Shown: positions 10,941-24,282, counted from the first letter of the stretch. The stretch: 64,000 nt of DNA from Nyssa sinensis (GCA_008638375.1 CM018035.1:8769577-8833576), one strand, 5' to 3'. Program-made: numbers and translations. Notes: generated by a model not told the origin, from the sequence alone.

Positions 10941-12621
10941 AAAAGAATTTTTTCATGGCTAAAATATTCCTTTTGTTCTTGGGGCAGCTGCCACTCTTGT
11001 TAACCTTTATTTTATTTTATTTTTTAATAGCCATCCCCACATAGTCCTTGGGGGCACCTGTGAAATTTTGAAAAATATGAAGTTGATATAATATTTTAAA
11101 ATTTTAGAATTATTTTTAAAAATTTGTCCACCACTAGATAGTTTTAAATTTGCCCCTACCAAGTTTGTTTTACAAAATTTTAAGTTAGTCATATTATGGA
11201 GGGAAAGACACAAAGTGAAAGATGTTTTTTTTTCTCTTTTCAGACATATTTTAGTTTATGAAAAGTATTAAAATTATTATCTAGTTTAAGTCTTAACTCA
11301 TTAACCCATAAAATTCTTAAACAATTTAGTGACAGAAATACCGTTGCAACCAAATCCCGTGAAAACAAAAACAAGCACAAAAAAAGTTTTGCAAAATTAA
11401 AAAATTTAATAACTTGATATTTATAAATTTATTTTTAATAAAATTTATATCTTTGGACTTTAAACAGTGGAATCTATAAAACAAGATTCATATTGAACAT
11501 GAAATTTTGAAGAAAAAAATAGCTCCAAAATTGTAACATTCCGTCTTAGCAAAAGTATAAAATTTACAAGTTTTAGGTAAAAAGTGTAAAATTTATAGTT
11601 TCATAGAAATTGAGAAAAAATCTCAATATTTATTAGTTTTTATTGAGCCACATGTTGGATGGTTAAAAAAGACTTTAAAGATAGTAGAAATTTGTCCAAA
11701 AAAATAGTGTTTAGAGCACGATAATTAGAAATTTATTAATTGTGAAAGTGTAAAAATTTACATATTTTCAAACTGTAAAATTATACACTTTCATAAAAAT
11801 TTAAAAATATGTTAGAACCAATAAATTTGATACAAAATTACCCCAATCACACTTAAGGAGCCGTTGGAAACACCTGTCATCATTCTCACAATCCCAACTT
11901 GACAAGTCTACACAAGACTAAATCTATACTTCTGAGACTTTAGTCTTTCAGAAGTCCAATGATTTAGTCAATGAACATAGTCTGGGACCGATTCCAAAAC
12001 ACTGCAATTTAAATGCCACCCGTCAAGTATGAGATGGAAGTGTATGGAAGTGTGGAATGGCAGCTATCTCAAGATCTGGTTTTGTGGTTGAATGGAAACA
12101 AATGAGATTGTGAGAGGCGGTGAATTGATACGAAAGAAGAAAGAAGAGAATAAGTATTTGTTTGTTTACGTTTTTAAAAATAATTTTTTTAATTTTAAAA
12201 TATGAGATACGTATTTTAAAATAATTTTTTTTTAATTTTTTAAAATTTAGATTATCATATCCAAATGTATTTTTATAATTTTTAAAAAATTAATTAAAAA
12301 AAATTTTCAAAAAATTGTAGAATAAAAGAATAAATCAAATATAAGGACATTTTTGTCATTTTCTTACAAAATAAAAATGACAACACATCAAAATGCATAA
12401 TATTTTTTTAAGTAAGGGAAAAAAGAAAAGAAGAGCACTTCTCCAATCTCTCCAATTGTGGAGAGATTTGGATAGAAAAAAAATATTTTTAATAAATTTT
12501 TTAAAATACCAAATAAGTATACCCTTAAATGTTTGTATTAAAAATTAAAATTTTTATAACCAAATAGATTTAATTATCAAATAATTTATACACTTTCTTT
12601 TCTTTTCTTTTCTTTTCTTTC

Positions 12622-12900
12622 CTACTAACTATTCAAACAAGAAATAGTTATTTTCTCCTCATTTTTTTCATAAATATTCAAAGAAGTTGAATATTAACAC
12701 TTTCTTTTTCTTTCTTCTTTTTTCTCTTCTATTTTAAGTCATTAATCTTTATTTTCTCTTCTCTCTTACTAATTATTCAAACAAGAAATAGTTATTTTCT
12801 CCTCATTTCTTTCATAAATATTCAAAGAAGTTGAATATTGACACTATCTTTTTCTTTCTTCTCTTTTCTCTTCGATTTTAAGTCATTTATCTTCTAGAGA
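12622..12900. repeat. Tandem duplication, period about 142 bp
   Basis: TACTAAYTATTCAAACAAGA followed by AATAGTTATTTTCTCCTCAT begins both units (about 12622 and 12765). Each continues through ATATTCAAAGAAGTTGAATA into CT-rich DNA. Confidence 0.85.
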
Positions 12901-14161
12901 CAGAGACTATTTTACCTTCTAAAATCACACTAACCTCTTTGTCCAAATACAAAAAAAAAAAAAAATCCCATAATTTTTACTAACATTTTTGTTAAAATTA
13001 TTTAACTACAGACTAATTACACTAGCCTCTAATGTGATATATAATAATTATGAAAACATCACTCGTGCTATCTAAAAAAATCGGTGTAATATGTAATACT
13101 ATTTTAATTATATAAAAAATTTATAATATAACAAGATATTTTAGTTATATAAAACAATGTATAATAAATCAAGATATTTTAATTATTTAAAAATATATAA
13201 TTTGAGTTACTCTCTCAGGGCACTCCCAATTTTGCCCATCAATCCCCTCTTTAAACACCGAATTCATCCTCTTTCACTTGGAGTGGAACCCACCAAAAAG
13301 GCACCAAAGTAATGTCTCATTATTCCCTTTTGAGACCCTACTCATTGCATTCTTTAAATATGCGCACTACTAATGTATTTGATTTTGTTCTCCCAATTCC
13401 AAATCTCACCGTTTTCAAATTGCTTTCTCTTTTTAAGATTAGCAGTCCAATATGCTAGCATACGATTGTTTATTTTAATTTTTTATTATTATTATAATCA
13501 TTATATTATATAGTCCATATTTTCAGGCACAGTTTAGGCACTAAGGAAGCCCCTTCGAAGTTTAGGCAATCGGCAGTTGTCCAAAGCAAAGAATTTGGCT
13601 CCTCAGATGAAAATAATCTGGTCCAACTCCAACCTTTATTGACCTGCAAATCAAGTAAACAAAATTCATTATTATTAATTAGGTCATAATATTTGACCCA
13701 AACAAAAAAAATTAACGTGTTTCAAAAATTCAGTAACCTAAGCCGTCGAAGTCTGAATGTGTCTATTACTGGAATTTGACACGAGAACCTTCGTGCTAAT
13801 GACGCAAGAATAACGGCCGCCTGCAACGCAAACGCAGATTCGACAAAGGAAACAAATAACGACACACGGCAATAACGGCGGTTAACGGAACCCTAAGTAG
13901 TTTCACAAACTGGACATTTCAACGAGGGAAGAAGAGCCTCAAATCCTAGGAACGGAGAAAACATCCACTGACTGCATGAAAAATTTGAATTCAATTGCAT
14001 AAACCACTGCAAAACCGGATCAAAGGCGTCCTCAATCAACAATTTAAGGTCCAATCACATGATTTCGTAGTTTTTTTTTTTTCCTAATTTTTTCCTTGTG
14101 TTCTATTGTTCAAAAGTCTGTATATTCGTATATCGGTTTCTCAAAATTAGGGCTTCTTAAG

Positions 14162-14867
14162 TCATTGCCAGTTTGGAAAAAGGTGCAAATAGCTAGGACG
14201 TCCTTGTTCACGAGGATAGGACGTCACTTTCCCGCCGTTATACTGAACGCCGACGGGAACTCCAAACGCCGACGAGTAATCCCGGCCAGGGCACCGGTAG
14301 GCCGCTGTAGCCGCCGCGTGCCGATACGGGAAACAGAAACCCGCAGTTGCATACGATTTGGATGCGGAGTAATCGACGCTGGAAACAGCTGACACAGGAG
14401 GGGAGATTTTTTTGAGAGATTTGAGCGGAAAGAGTATAGCTCTGATCTTCATCTCCTGATGCCTGGACGATGAGAAACGATCGTATTCTTCGATGATATT
14501 AGCCAGGTCCTCATCACCAGTGATGGAAATCAACATGTCTAGATCTTCACTCGGCAACTTACACTTTAAAATCATCGATGATCCGCACAACTCTCCAATC
14601 TTCACCATCAACTCTGTAACAATCGCCACTCAGTTTAATTCCTCCGAAATTTCAAACGAGTTTAAAAAAATTCAAGGAAAATCAAAGGAAAAAAAGAAAA
14701 ACGAACTAACCTGCGAATGTAATCGACCGATCAACAGCGAGAATTCTGGTGCATCCGCCGACGTAGCGTAGCTTGCCGTCAGTCGGACGAGGAAGAATTT
14801 TACCGCCGTAACTGGAGAGAAATTTGATCATGTTGCTCCTGCTCTTTGAATTCGAGATTCGAGTCAT
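14162..14867 (-). CDS. PB1 domain-containing protein (202 aa)
   Basis: Exon 1 is 14867-14711 and exon 2 is 14613-14162. The 97-bp intron has GT at 14710-14709 and AG at 14615-14614, and the phase-1 join gives ITFAELMVKIGEL. Residues about 13-105 form a plant PB1 (Phox/Bem1) domain. It has the basic-cluster lysine in MIKFLSSYGGKILPRP, the GGCTRILAVDR strand, and the acidic motif ITGDEDLANIIEEYD. PB1 domains pair front-to-back with other PB1 domains through these basic and acidic faces. The C-terminal half is low-complexity (Ser, Tyr, Gly) with no kinase domain, so this is the short PB1-only class, whose role is largely unknown. Translation may start at 14867 or at Met13 (14831). The first is chosen because it is the first ATG in frame. 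Confidence 0.9.
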
Positions 14868-14983
14868 GCTTTGCGAGGAAAAGAAACAGAGTAGAGAGAG
14901 GGAAGAGGAGGGAGACTAGGGAGAGAAGCTGGCTTTTCGAATGGAGGGGAAGCTTCAAGACCTGAATTGGTTGTTATGATGGT

Positions 14984-14998
14984 GTATTTATAGAGAGG
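14984..14998 (-). promoter_or_regulatory. TATA box of the PB1 gene
   Basis: CTCTATAAATACA on the minus strand, about 120 bases upstream of the ATG, is a good plant TATA box at a plausible distance for a leader of 80-90 bases. Confidence 0.65.
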
Positions 14999-15297
14999 TG
15001 GTGGGAATGGAAGCAGAGTCCTCAGGGGATTGGCTGACGTAATTGCGAGTTGGACACGGAAAGCTTAAGAATATTGGGTAGCGGGTAACCTCTTCGAAAC
15101 AAAGCAAGAAACCACCGTGGCCCATTCTCTTCTTTATTCGGATATTCTCTTTATTGTTGTAACTAATAAATTAATAATACAAAATCATAGTTAATAGATA
15201 CAAGACAAAAATCTATATTATATAATATAATTTTCCTAAAAGTTTTTTGGAAAAAGTTAATATAAAATAAAATGCAGCAAAAATTTAGTTCAAAATA

Positions 15298-15332
<35 letters not shown>

Positions 15333-15776
15333 GATATGTTTAGTAAATATTGAAAAAAATAATGACTTCTGTCTTAAGTACTGTTTAATAAAACTTTTAA
15401 AAAATTATTTTACTAAATAAAAAATAAGTTTTACAAATTTTACTTTTTTCCTTAAAAGCAGAAGAAAAAAAAACAATTTATAACTATCTCTTTAAAGTTA
15501 TTTTAATTTTAATACTTAAACATACATACCCACATGAATGCGCGTGTGCAGATATATGTGTGTGTGTTTGTGTTTATGCATATATAAACTTTTTGCTCGT
15601 ATAAATATTTTATATGAACATATTAATTAGGTATAATAAGTACACACAAACGAATTTATAAGTACATAACAATAAAATATTTTTTTAACCTAAATTAAAC
15701 ACTAATTTTCATTTTTGATAATTTATAAAAAAAAGTAACAAATTTCTTTAAATAGTATTATCAAATGGTACTTTAT

Positions 15777-16432
15777 TATGGGTGCAATTTGGGTGAGTTA
15801 ATCTGAATTCGACCCGAGTTTAGACCAATTTTTTTGAAGTTTGAGTTTTATTTTTTATATTTTAGGTTGGATTTGAGCAAAAGAACTCAAGTTCAATCTA
15901 AATTAGGACTGGATTTGGGTTGAGACTTTGAAAATCTGAACCTAACCTAAACCCGAATTCAATATTTTATATATTATATTTTTTATACTTTATTTATCTA
16001 CCATTAGATTATACAAGAATTGCTATTTATATTTTTATAATTTCAACAACTTGTTAACCTTTAACATTTTTTTAAAATTAAATTATTTGAATGAATTATT
16101 TTAATAGTTTTTAGTTTCTTTCAAAAGGAGAAATTGAGACAAATTATTGAAACTTTTAGTGTATAATAAAAAAAGGAAAAACTAATAACAATTTATTAAA
16201 GAAATCGTAAATAAAATTTAAAATTTTGAATAAATAATCGGGTTCGGGTTTGGGTTTGGGTTTGGGTGGGGCTCGGGTTGAACTCAATACGAATGAATCT
16301 TAATTCGGGTCGGAGTCGGGGTCGAAGTCGGTTGTTCGGGTTCAAGATCGAATTTGGGTTAACTATTTTAAAACTTGAGTTGAATTTGAACATAACTTAA
16401 CCCAAATCTAACCCTCCCGACTTGCGTCCCTA
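15777..16432. mobile_element. hAT-like MITE, copy A (656 bp)
   Basis: The terminal repeats are TATGGGTGCAA on the left and, reading inward from the right, TAGGGACGCAA. They are flanked by the exact 8-bp duplication TACTTTAT (15769-15776 and 16433-16440), the target size of hAT transposons. The inside is AT-rich with GGGTTYGGGTT-type tracts and no transposase. Related copies lie at 37827-38430 and 63283-63831. Confidence 0.78.
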
Positions 16433-16540
16433 TACTTTATTGTTAATTATAATTGTTCAAGTTATATTTTGGATGTCCGGCCAAATTAAAACTATGAATA
16501 AATAATTTTATCTTTTTAGGACAGTATTTAAACGTAACTA

Positions 16541-17523
16541 AGAGATATGTTTGGATCAATTTTTAAATTGCACTCTCTATTTCTAGGGAAATGAGTTGGA
16601 AGGACAGGGACATTTCTAGGGAAGGAGTTGGAAAAAAGAAAGAAAGGAGAAAGAGTTCTAACACTTATTTGGCTCATTTTATAATTTATTCAAAAATAAA
16701 CGAAAACAAAAAAAGAGAAGATATCTTTTTAATGATATTATTTTTATAATACCAATAAGACTCTTAAAATTGTAGAGGTAAAATAAGATAATCACCTTTG
16801 TCTTAAGATATAATAGTAAATTAATGTCAAACTCTTTCTTCTTCTTCTTTTTTTCATTTATTATTCTCAAACAATATGTAAGAATTTCATTACCATTTTC
16901 CTACATTAGTTATTTAAACATGAAAGAATGATTACTCTCTTCTCTCATTTTTCTTCTAACTTATATTCTCCTCTATTTTTTTCTCCATTCGATTTATCCA
17001 AATGAACTGTTAATGTATTTTAAGCCGCTTAATTATACTTAATTAATTTAGAAATTGTTTAAAATATAATCTCAAATCATATTTATTGGTCATAACTTTT
17101 TTTTAAGTGCGATTTATGTTAAATTGGTAAATTTATTTATTAATTTGATAATGTCTATTGTAAATATTTTAATTTGACAGTTGTTTAGCAACCGTTCAAC
17201 CAAACAAAAATTTAAGTGCGATTTGAGAAAGTACAATTTGATTTAAGTTTTAAGTATTTGGATGAACATATTTGAAATGAACTTAAATGGTATTGTATTA
17301 TTTGGGTGAACTATTAAAAATATTAAATACGTTATATAAATAAAAAATAATCATTTTCAAAATGAGAGTTTGAGAAAAAAGTTACTTTCATTGCCACTTT
17401 TTCAAAACAAATATTTAGACTTAAAAATATTCAAATGAGTATTTTATAAATATTAAAACAAATATTTAAATATAAAAAAAAAAAATTTAATTGCCAAACG
17501 CCCGACTCATCCAAACATATCTT
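16541..17523. mobile_element. Possible 1-kb non-autonomous DNA element
   Basis: AGAGATATGTTTGGAT near 16541 is mirrored by ATCCAAACATATCTT near 17508. The interior is AT-rich and non-coding. The target duplication is ambiguous (TAA/TTA), so the call is tentative. Confidence 0.38.
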
Positions 17524-17524
17524 T

Positions 17525-17760
17525 ACATGGATATGGCAGTGAAACGGCCCATTCAAGTTGGGATTAGTGGCCGATGAGGTGTAACTCCAGTGGGGCGCCA
17601 CATTGCGGGTGCGCCGTGTTTCTGTAGAGTTTGTCTTGGCAGATGCGCCGTGTTTCACGGATCGGCCCAATGGGCGCTTTCCCAACCGATTCCTTTTCGT
17701 ATTTTCCTTGGGGCCCACTCCCAGCCTTCCGCGTTAACAGTAGTGGTAGGGTACAAAACA
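17525..17760. other. GC-rich island of unknown nature
   Basis: This short stretch is much richer in G and C than its surroundings. It contains a direct repeat around TGCGCCGTGTTTC (about 17610 and 17644) and site II-like GGCCCA motifs on both strands. The ORFs through it are short and unrecognised. It could be a promoter relic or part of a transposon. Confidence 0.4.
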
Positions 17761-18642
17761 TTGATTGTTGATTTAATTATCTATATTTTTGTATTTGATT
17801 CTCCTATTTATGACATTTTTTTAACTTTCTTTTTATTCCAATTTTGCTATTTAAATAATTTACTTAAGCAGCTAATTAACTAAGCAATTATGCTAACTTT
17901 TCCTTAATTTATTAATACTCTTTCGTCATAAATTCTCTCTCTCCTGTTTTATTCAATTCTTTCTTTCTTTTTTCCTTTTTTCTGCTATAGTTTAATAAAA
18001 AAAAGACATGATGCATAATTTCAAATTAGGTAGAATGAATTTTTTTTATTCAAATACATATTTTAATTACAATTTATTGATAAGTCCATTTTTATGACAA
18101 AAAAAAAATTGATTATTTCATTTTTATGACAAAAAATATAAAAATAAAATGCAGAGTTTTATTTTTATCACAAAAAATAAAATAAAGGGGTCAATTTATA
18201 ATATAAAATGGACCTACTATATGTGAGTCCTAAATGAGGTGGGTCCCATTTTATATCGCAAATGAATCTATTTATTTCAATTTGAAATGAAAAGAAATCA
18301 TTTGCACTAAATAAAATCAATGGAGATCACCTATTTGAACAACATTCATAATTGGTTTCTTGTGAAATTTTCATTCAATAAGCACTTGCTATAATTCACC
18401 AAAAACACAGGTCATTCTTAATTAAACTTGTTAATATGAAATTAACTAGAAGAGAGGTGCTAATCTAATGTAGCCTTGAGAAGCCAAAAGTAAAGCAAAT
18501 GAAATCATGCTAAGTTGTCCCTGCAGTGGGTCCTAAATCACTAGTAAGAATGAAATCCCATACCTTTCATGCAATATCAAAAAAGAAAAAGCAAAGAAAG
18601 TGGGCCTACCAAAATATAATGAGAGTACTAATCTTTTCAATA

Positions 18643-18784
18643 CTATAGATTGTCAAATTGGTGGGTTCGGCACGACATAACCTGTTGATTCAGTATTAAA
18701 AGAGAACTGAATGCTATAGATTGTCAAATTGGTGGGTTCGGCACGACATGACATGTTGCTTCAGCGTTAAAAGAGAACTGACTC
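18643..18784. repeat. Tandem duplication, period 71 bp
   Basis: CTATAGATTGTCAAATTGGT begins units at 18643 and 18714. Both continue GGGTTCGGCACGACATRAC and end in AAAAGAGAACTGA. Confidence 0.9.
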
Positions 18785-19513
18785 ACTTATTAAACGAACA
18801 TGCCGTGTTTAGTATTAAAAAATTATAGTATGGTGGTCCAGCTCTTATGAATGACAATGAACTAAGATTTTTTGAGTAAGTTGTCCCATTTCCTAATGAG
18901 ATTGAGTTTGAGAAGTGTATAAATAAATTAGAGACAGATTAAAAAAAAAGATATTGAAATTTCGACGAATTTGGATAAAAAGATATTTAAGCCCGTCTCG
19001 TCCAATTATAGTATGATATTTCCTTAAATATCCCTTATGAATTTTAAAACATCAAACCTACTCTAGAAAATATATAGTTATGAAAAAATAATAGTAAAAC
19101 ATAATATTTTCTTTTATTTATTATTAATTTTTAAATAACGTTTAAAAAAAAATCTAACCTAATTTTTTTTAAAAAAAGTACACTTCAAGAATTCAAATAA
19201 TCAAAAATCCAAAAATATGAAATTTACAAAGCTGTTGCAGTTAGATTCATATTTTCTAGGATATTTCTTCTTTTTTAATAACAACTCTAAATTATTGTAC
19301 TTTGTGAATATATATATATAAAAATATATATATATGGCAAGAGGCAACTCATATTTTTGACAAAAAAATATCTAAAAAACTATGCGATAAAAATTCATTT
19401 AGTCCCTCTTGCCTTCGACGTTGTTTATTAAAATTATTTCATTTAGAAAAAGCTTTGCAATTTCAATGGCCGGTTAAAGTTTTCAATCTATCACATTAGC
19501 TGTTTGAATATCT

Positions 19514-19546
<33 letters not shown>

Positions 19547-20398
19547 TCTTTGAAAATGAAATGGATAAAATTTTTTATTTTTCTAATGAACGCGAGGTTT
19601 TAAAAATACAAGGATTTTTTTTATTATTATTTTGAAAAATGTGTCATCTTTTAGAAAAATTTCACAAAATAATTTTTAAAAATATCATGTCAAAAATACC
19701 CTTTATGATAAAAACCTAAAAATGAGAGAACAAGTTCTAGGCGACACATCACCTACACTTTTTTGCGATTTTAAATTTTAATAAATTAAAATATATAAAT
19801 CTGTTTTCAATAAAATTTATATATTTAACTCTAAAAAAATTGAAATTTATCAAATAAGATTCATATTACATATGAAATTCAAAAACAAAATTGCTATACA
19901 AAAAGTGAAATTTCATCATGTTAGAAACTAATGCCGAAAATGGTCCCTTTTTGACAAAATTAAGGGCACAATTCGCCTAGAGTGTTTTGTGTTTTTGGTC
20001 TGCTAGATTTCAAAAAAAAAATATGAAATCTATAAATAATTCATATAAAATAGGCAACCAAGTGCAAGGTTATAACAGTTTAAAATCAGATAATTCATGT
20101 TTTTCTCACACTAAATTGCTCATTAATTATAAAGAAAAGAGAAATTTCTCTCTATTGGGAACTTTTATTTTGTCTACATTTTCCCAGGATTTAGATAAAA
20201 TCTATTAAAATCATTGTTAGTGGCGGTGAGGACATTGTAAGAACCATTTTGAACAAATTTTTTTAAAAAAGTATGGACTAAGTTACCATTTAATTACATT
20301 CAATTGTTCTTTCTAAAGTTTTAATTACATTCAAGTTGTTCTTAAAAAAAAAAGAGTGAAATTTTAACAAAAAGCCATTAAAATTTCACTGTCCAATC

Positions 20399-20446
20399 AA
20401 TAGTGAAATTTCATTGTATAATAAATGACAATGAAATTTCACTATT
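20399..20446. repeat. Perfect 19-bp inverted repeat (hairpin)
   Basis: The left arm AATAGTGAAATTTCATTGT (20399-20417) and right arm ACAATGAAATTTCACTATT (20428-20446) are exact reverse complements around a 10-base loop. Related GTGAAATTTCATTG fragments recur over the next 500 bases. Confidence 0.9.
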
Positions 20447-20507
20447 ACTTTGTACGAACGTGACATTTTAAAACAATGGATACTTTTAAATTTTTTGTTA
20501 TAATTTG

Positions 20508-21055
20508 TTTAACTTATTCTAAGGACAAATTAAGAGAGATTGGTGTAAAAAAAAAGGCAATGAAATTTCAATAAAAAGATGAAATTTTACAATGCAAAGA
20601 AAAGTGAAACTTCATTGTTTCTTTGTATTAACGTGACACTCTATAGAGGTGTAAAATGAGTTGGCTCAAGCCTGATATGATTGAGAATAGCACGACATAG
20701 TACCCACCTGGGTTGTACTAGACTTATCCTTCCTAGCCAATAGGCACAACTGGGTACATGATGAGCTTGCTTGAAGCTCAATTTAACTTATTCTAAGGAC
20801 AAATTAAGAGAGCTTAGTGTAAAAAAAAGGCAATGAAATTTCAATAAAAAGATGAAATTTTACAATACAAAGAAAAGTGAAACTTTATTGTCTCTTTGTA
20901 TTAACGTGATACTCTGTAGAGGTGTAAAATGAGTTGGTTCAGGCCTGACATGATTGAGAATAGCACGACATAGTACCCACTTGGGTTGTACTAGACTTAT
21001 CCTTCCTAGCCCATAGGCACAAACGGGTACACGACGAGTCCGCTTGAAGCTCAAG
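20508..21055. repeat. Tandem duplication, period about 274 bp
   Basis: TTTAACTTATTCTAAGGACA begins both units (20508 and 20782). Each continues with GGCAATGAAATTTCAATAAA, then TAGAGGTGTAAAATGAG, and a GC-richer tract ending near GAAGCTCAA. Differences are scattered substitutions. Confidence 0.9.
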
Positions 21056-22055
21056 CCCAATCCGACCCGACCTATTTGGCACAACTCATTAGTTATATGC
21101 ATAATATAGTATATATAATACTCATTAGCGTATATACATTAATAAGCATATATTAATCATTTAATAAGTATTAATATATATTATTGTATACATTACTTAG
21201 TATACATATATCATTTAACTGTATACATTAATTGTAAATATAACAATTAATACATAATTAAATTAGGAGAATGATATTCATACTCTTCTATGAACCATTG
21301 CACTCTCAAAAAATATTTCTTTAATACTTAACACTATGCTTGGATGAATAGAAGGGAAAGAAGAGGAAATGAAAACATTAGTTACAAAGAAGAGGAGATG
21401 ATAGCATAATCGCTTCTTCATGTGAGAGTGTAAGCCTCTTATCTTGCTTGGAAACAACTAAAAAATGAAACGAAATGAAATAAAATGATTATATACTTTT
21501 TTACTTTTATGTTCTGAGATAGAGGTGTGTTTTTTATTTTCTATTTTTTATTTTCTATTTTTTATTTTATAATTTTAAACCAGTACAAAATAACCCCTCT
21601 CTCCTTCCCCTTTCCTCTCCTTCCTTAATTTTAAACCAAGTATAAAATAACCTCTCTCCTTTTCCTTTCCTCTCCTCTCCTTTCTTTTCAAATCCTCCAT
21701 TCCAAACGGATTGTAAAAGTATATCATTTTGAATACAAGTGTACATATTAGGAACCCCAATAGCTCTCTCCTTAAATTATAAGTATACATTATACATTTA
21801 TACATTAATTGGCATTAATTACACATGAATTATTTGAAATTTAAGTGTACAGCCAAAGAAATGAAAAAAAAAAATGGAAATGGGCTAGCCCAGGTCTGCC
21901 ACATGCCGTGTCCATGGGCGTTGCTAGGCTGAAACTTTTGGAGCTCAGCACATGCCATGATAATTAAATGGGCCCGCACAACACAACCTGTTTATAATAA
22001 TGGGCTTCAAATTAAAGTGTCGGGCCGTCTCGCATTGGACCATTTGACACATCTA
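20917..22055. mobile_element. Candidate non-autonomous hAT-like element (about 1.1 kb)
   Basis: The left end TAGAGGTGTAAAATGAG is mirrored by the right end CATTTGACACATCTA (reverse complement TAGATGTGTCAAATG). The interior has GC-rich subterminal blocks and no transposase. The left end is itself part of the 274-bp duplication, so an alternative left end is 20644. No matching 8-bp target duplication was found. Confidence 0.38.
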
Positions 22056-22567
22056 CGAATCTATTACAATGGAAGAGTTCATTATTATTGTTATAGGTTA
22101 TTTAACTTATTCTAAAGACATCACTGGGAGGTGTGATTGAGTGGTAAAAATATTAAAAATAAAATTTAAACATTTCGAGTTTGAGAAAGGCTTAATTTGG
22201 TATACAGAACAATCTCAAGTTATCAAAATTTTAGCCCAATATTAACCTGAATTTAAGTTGAGTTTGGGTGTTTCTATCCAAACATGTACCAAATATTAAA
22301 GATGTGGCCTAAAATTGGGTTAGCCCCTCTAAGCCTTATTGGGTTGTTCGAACTATATTTTTTGATAAGTTGGCGCTCTATTTATTTTATTTTATTTTAT
22401 TTTTATGCTAAGCATTAAAATTTGTCGAAAATATTATTCTTTCAGCTAAAGTGATCCTCTTGTGCCCATCTGTTTTAGTTTTTCATTAGTTGCTAAAAAT
22501 CCATAATTTGAATCTTGAAAACAGATACCTTCGGATATGAGTTCTCGAGTTGTGTTAAATATATTTA

Positions 22568-22684
22568 ATTTATATTTTTGATTGTATTTTAAAATTGATA
22601 TGTCAAGATATAATGATTTTAAAAATCATATTTTATATAATTTAAAATCATTATATTCTGACATATCACATCAAAAATATAATT
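22568..22684. repeat. Inverted repeat / foldback
   Basis: Arms containing GATATGTCAAGATATAATGA (left) and TCATTATATTCTGACATATC (right) pair with few mismatches around a short AT-rich loop. It is probably a small MITE. Confidence 0.6.
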
Positions 22685-23235
22685 AAAGTTATATTAGCAT
22701 TTGTGTTTACGATAAAATTCTCATATTAAGGAAAGAGAAAATCTATCGAAATTTTAACCGAACCCTATCCTTATCTCTCGAAGATGAGTAATCATTCAGG
22801 TCACTCTATGTCATTATTGCTGTGATGGAAAAATTATTTAATGTTATTGTTAATCCATATTATTATCCAATTTGAAGTAATAACTTTTCACAAAATTTAA
22901 TATTTTTTCTAAATTATAAGAAAAATGTTTATTTAAAATTAAAAATGGAGGATAGAGTTTGTGAAAAACCGTCGCTCAGACAATTCACTAAATTTTTTGG
23001 TGCGACACAAAGCTTATGACTTCTTCAAAATTTGTGTTAAATAATTTTCCTAATTCAAAAAATTAATAGGTTTTGTTTTTTTGAGATTGTCCTACCATAT
23101 CATAACTTGGAATTATCCATCCTCCCATGATGCATCATTTAACGCATCATCTTTATAACATTTTTCAGGTTTCATCATAAAACTGGAGAAGGCCGTCTTG
23201 AAGGTTTTTCTTGGTGTCTTTCTTGCGGCTGTATA

Positions 23236-23242
<7 letters not shown>

Positions 23243-23269
<27 letters not shown>

Positions 23270-23330
23270 TCCGCTTTGTGCTAAACTTCCTCACCAACTA
23301 ATTAAGCTTTCATAGTCAAAAGAAAAAAAA

Positions 23331-23363
<33 letters not shown>

Positions 23364-23413
23364 CAGCTTTGGAAGATACAACTAATTAAGCTTTCATTGT
23401 CAAAAGAAAAAAA
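23243..23413. repeat. Duplicated (GT)n microsatellite unit
   Basis: Two GT runs (23243-23269 and 23332-23362) are each followed by a related tract ending AACTAATTAAGCTTTCAT and GTCAAAAGAAAAAAAA. A unit of about 85 bp was therefore duplicated together with its microsatellite. Confidence 0.85.
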
Positions 23414-24282
23414 ATAAAAAGGTATGGAAATAATTTACTTCACTTAAGGCATGGGAGACTCATAATTACTCACTGAAAGTTGTCAAATACGGCAACTTTG
23501 ATTAGAATGAGCAAGGAGAATTCAAGTAGATTTGGGCTGTGGGTACAATAGTTCAAAGCCTCTCCTTATATGTTTAATTATGATGTTATTTTTCATAATC
23601 ATTTCAAGTTGGGGCTTTTATCCATTTCAGATTGAATTGCTATACATGCTTTTTGACCTCTAATACCACTAGTTTTTTTTTTTTAAAATGCTTTTTGACT
23701 TTATGTTTGGTAGTAATGGAATATCAAAGCATGCACCTTCTTTTTTTAACTCGGTATTAGAGAGTCGATTCATCTGAAAAATCAATTTCATCATTTATTA
23801 ACAGGAGATTCGATTAAAGTCGCAGTAGCATCCCGTATGAATTGATTTCAAGAGAAAATAACATCCGTTGGATTTTGACCTGACGACCTTGAGAGGCAAA
23901 CTTCTTAGTTGTTGTTTATTGTTGACTTGGCCATTCCTTTGGAGTTAAAACATGCATCCCTTTACAAGACCCGCCTAGTGTGTTTCATACGAGTTGCTTA
24001 ATTGCATTCAAACCCTCTATTAAGTAGGACTAAACTTCTAATTAGTAGGCCTAATTTGTTCGTGCTTGAATTGCAACTCGCGTCTCTTTCGTAAGAGAAG
24101 TTACGATTTTAAATTTCTCTAAAACAAGAGTGTATGGTATTATTTTAATTGCTCAGTCATGGATTGAGCTTGTTGGTAATATATATGATTGATTTCTTAG
24201 TAATGGACTGAGCTTATTTATAAATTATACTTGTAAATAAATATCAAGATTTATTATATTAAAAGGTTGAACTAACTTTACA

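Larger units (their letters stand above)
10187..14161. other. Intergenic, AT-rich
   Basis: 3' flanks of the two convergent genes on either side. It holds two tandem duplications (10561-10940 and 12622-12900) and pyrimidine-rich low-complexity DNA. No gene or RNA gene was recognised. Confidence 0.65.
15100..20390. other. Gene-free AT-rich intergenic block
   Basis: No coding exon was recognised on either strand. It contains a hAT-like MITE, a roughly 1-kb inverted-repeat-bounded segment, a small GC-rich island, one tandem duplication and several TA/TG microsatellites (15300-15332, 19302-19335, 19514-19540). Confidence 0.65.

Noticed and set aside
22130..22205. GTGTGATTGAGTGGTAA followed by TTTCGAGTTTGAG as a possible SINE
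   Set aside because: A-box and B-box matches are too weak and no family tail or target duplication is visible.
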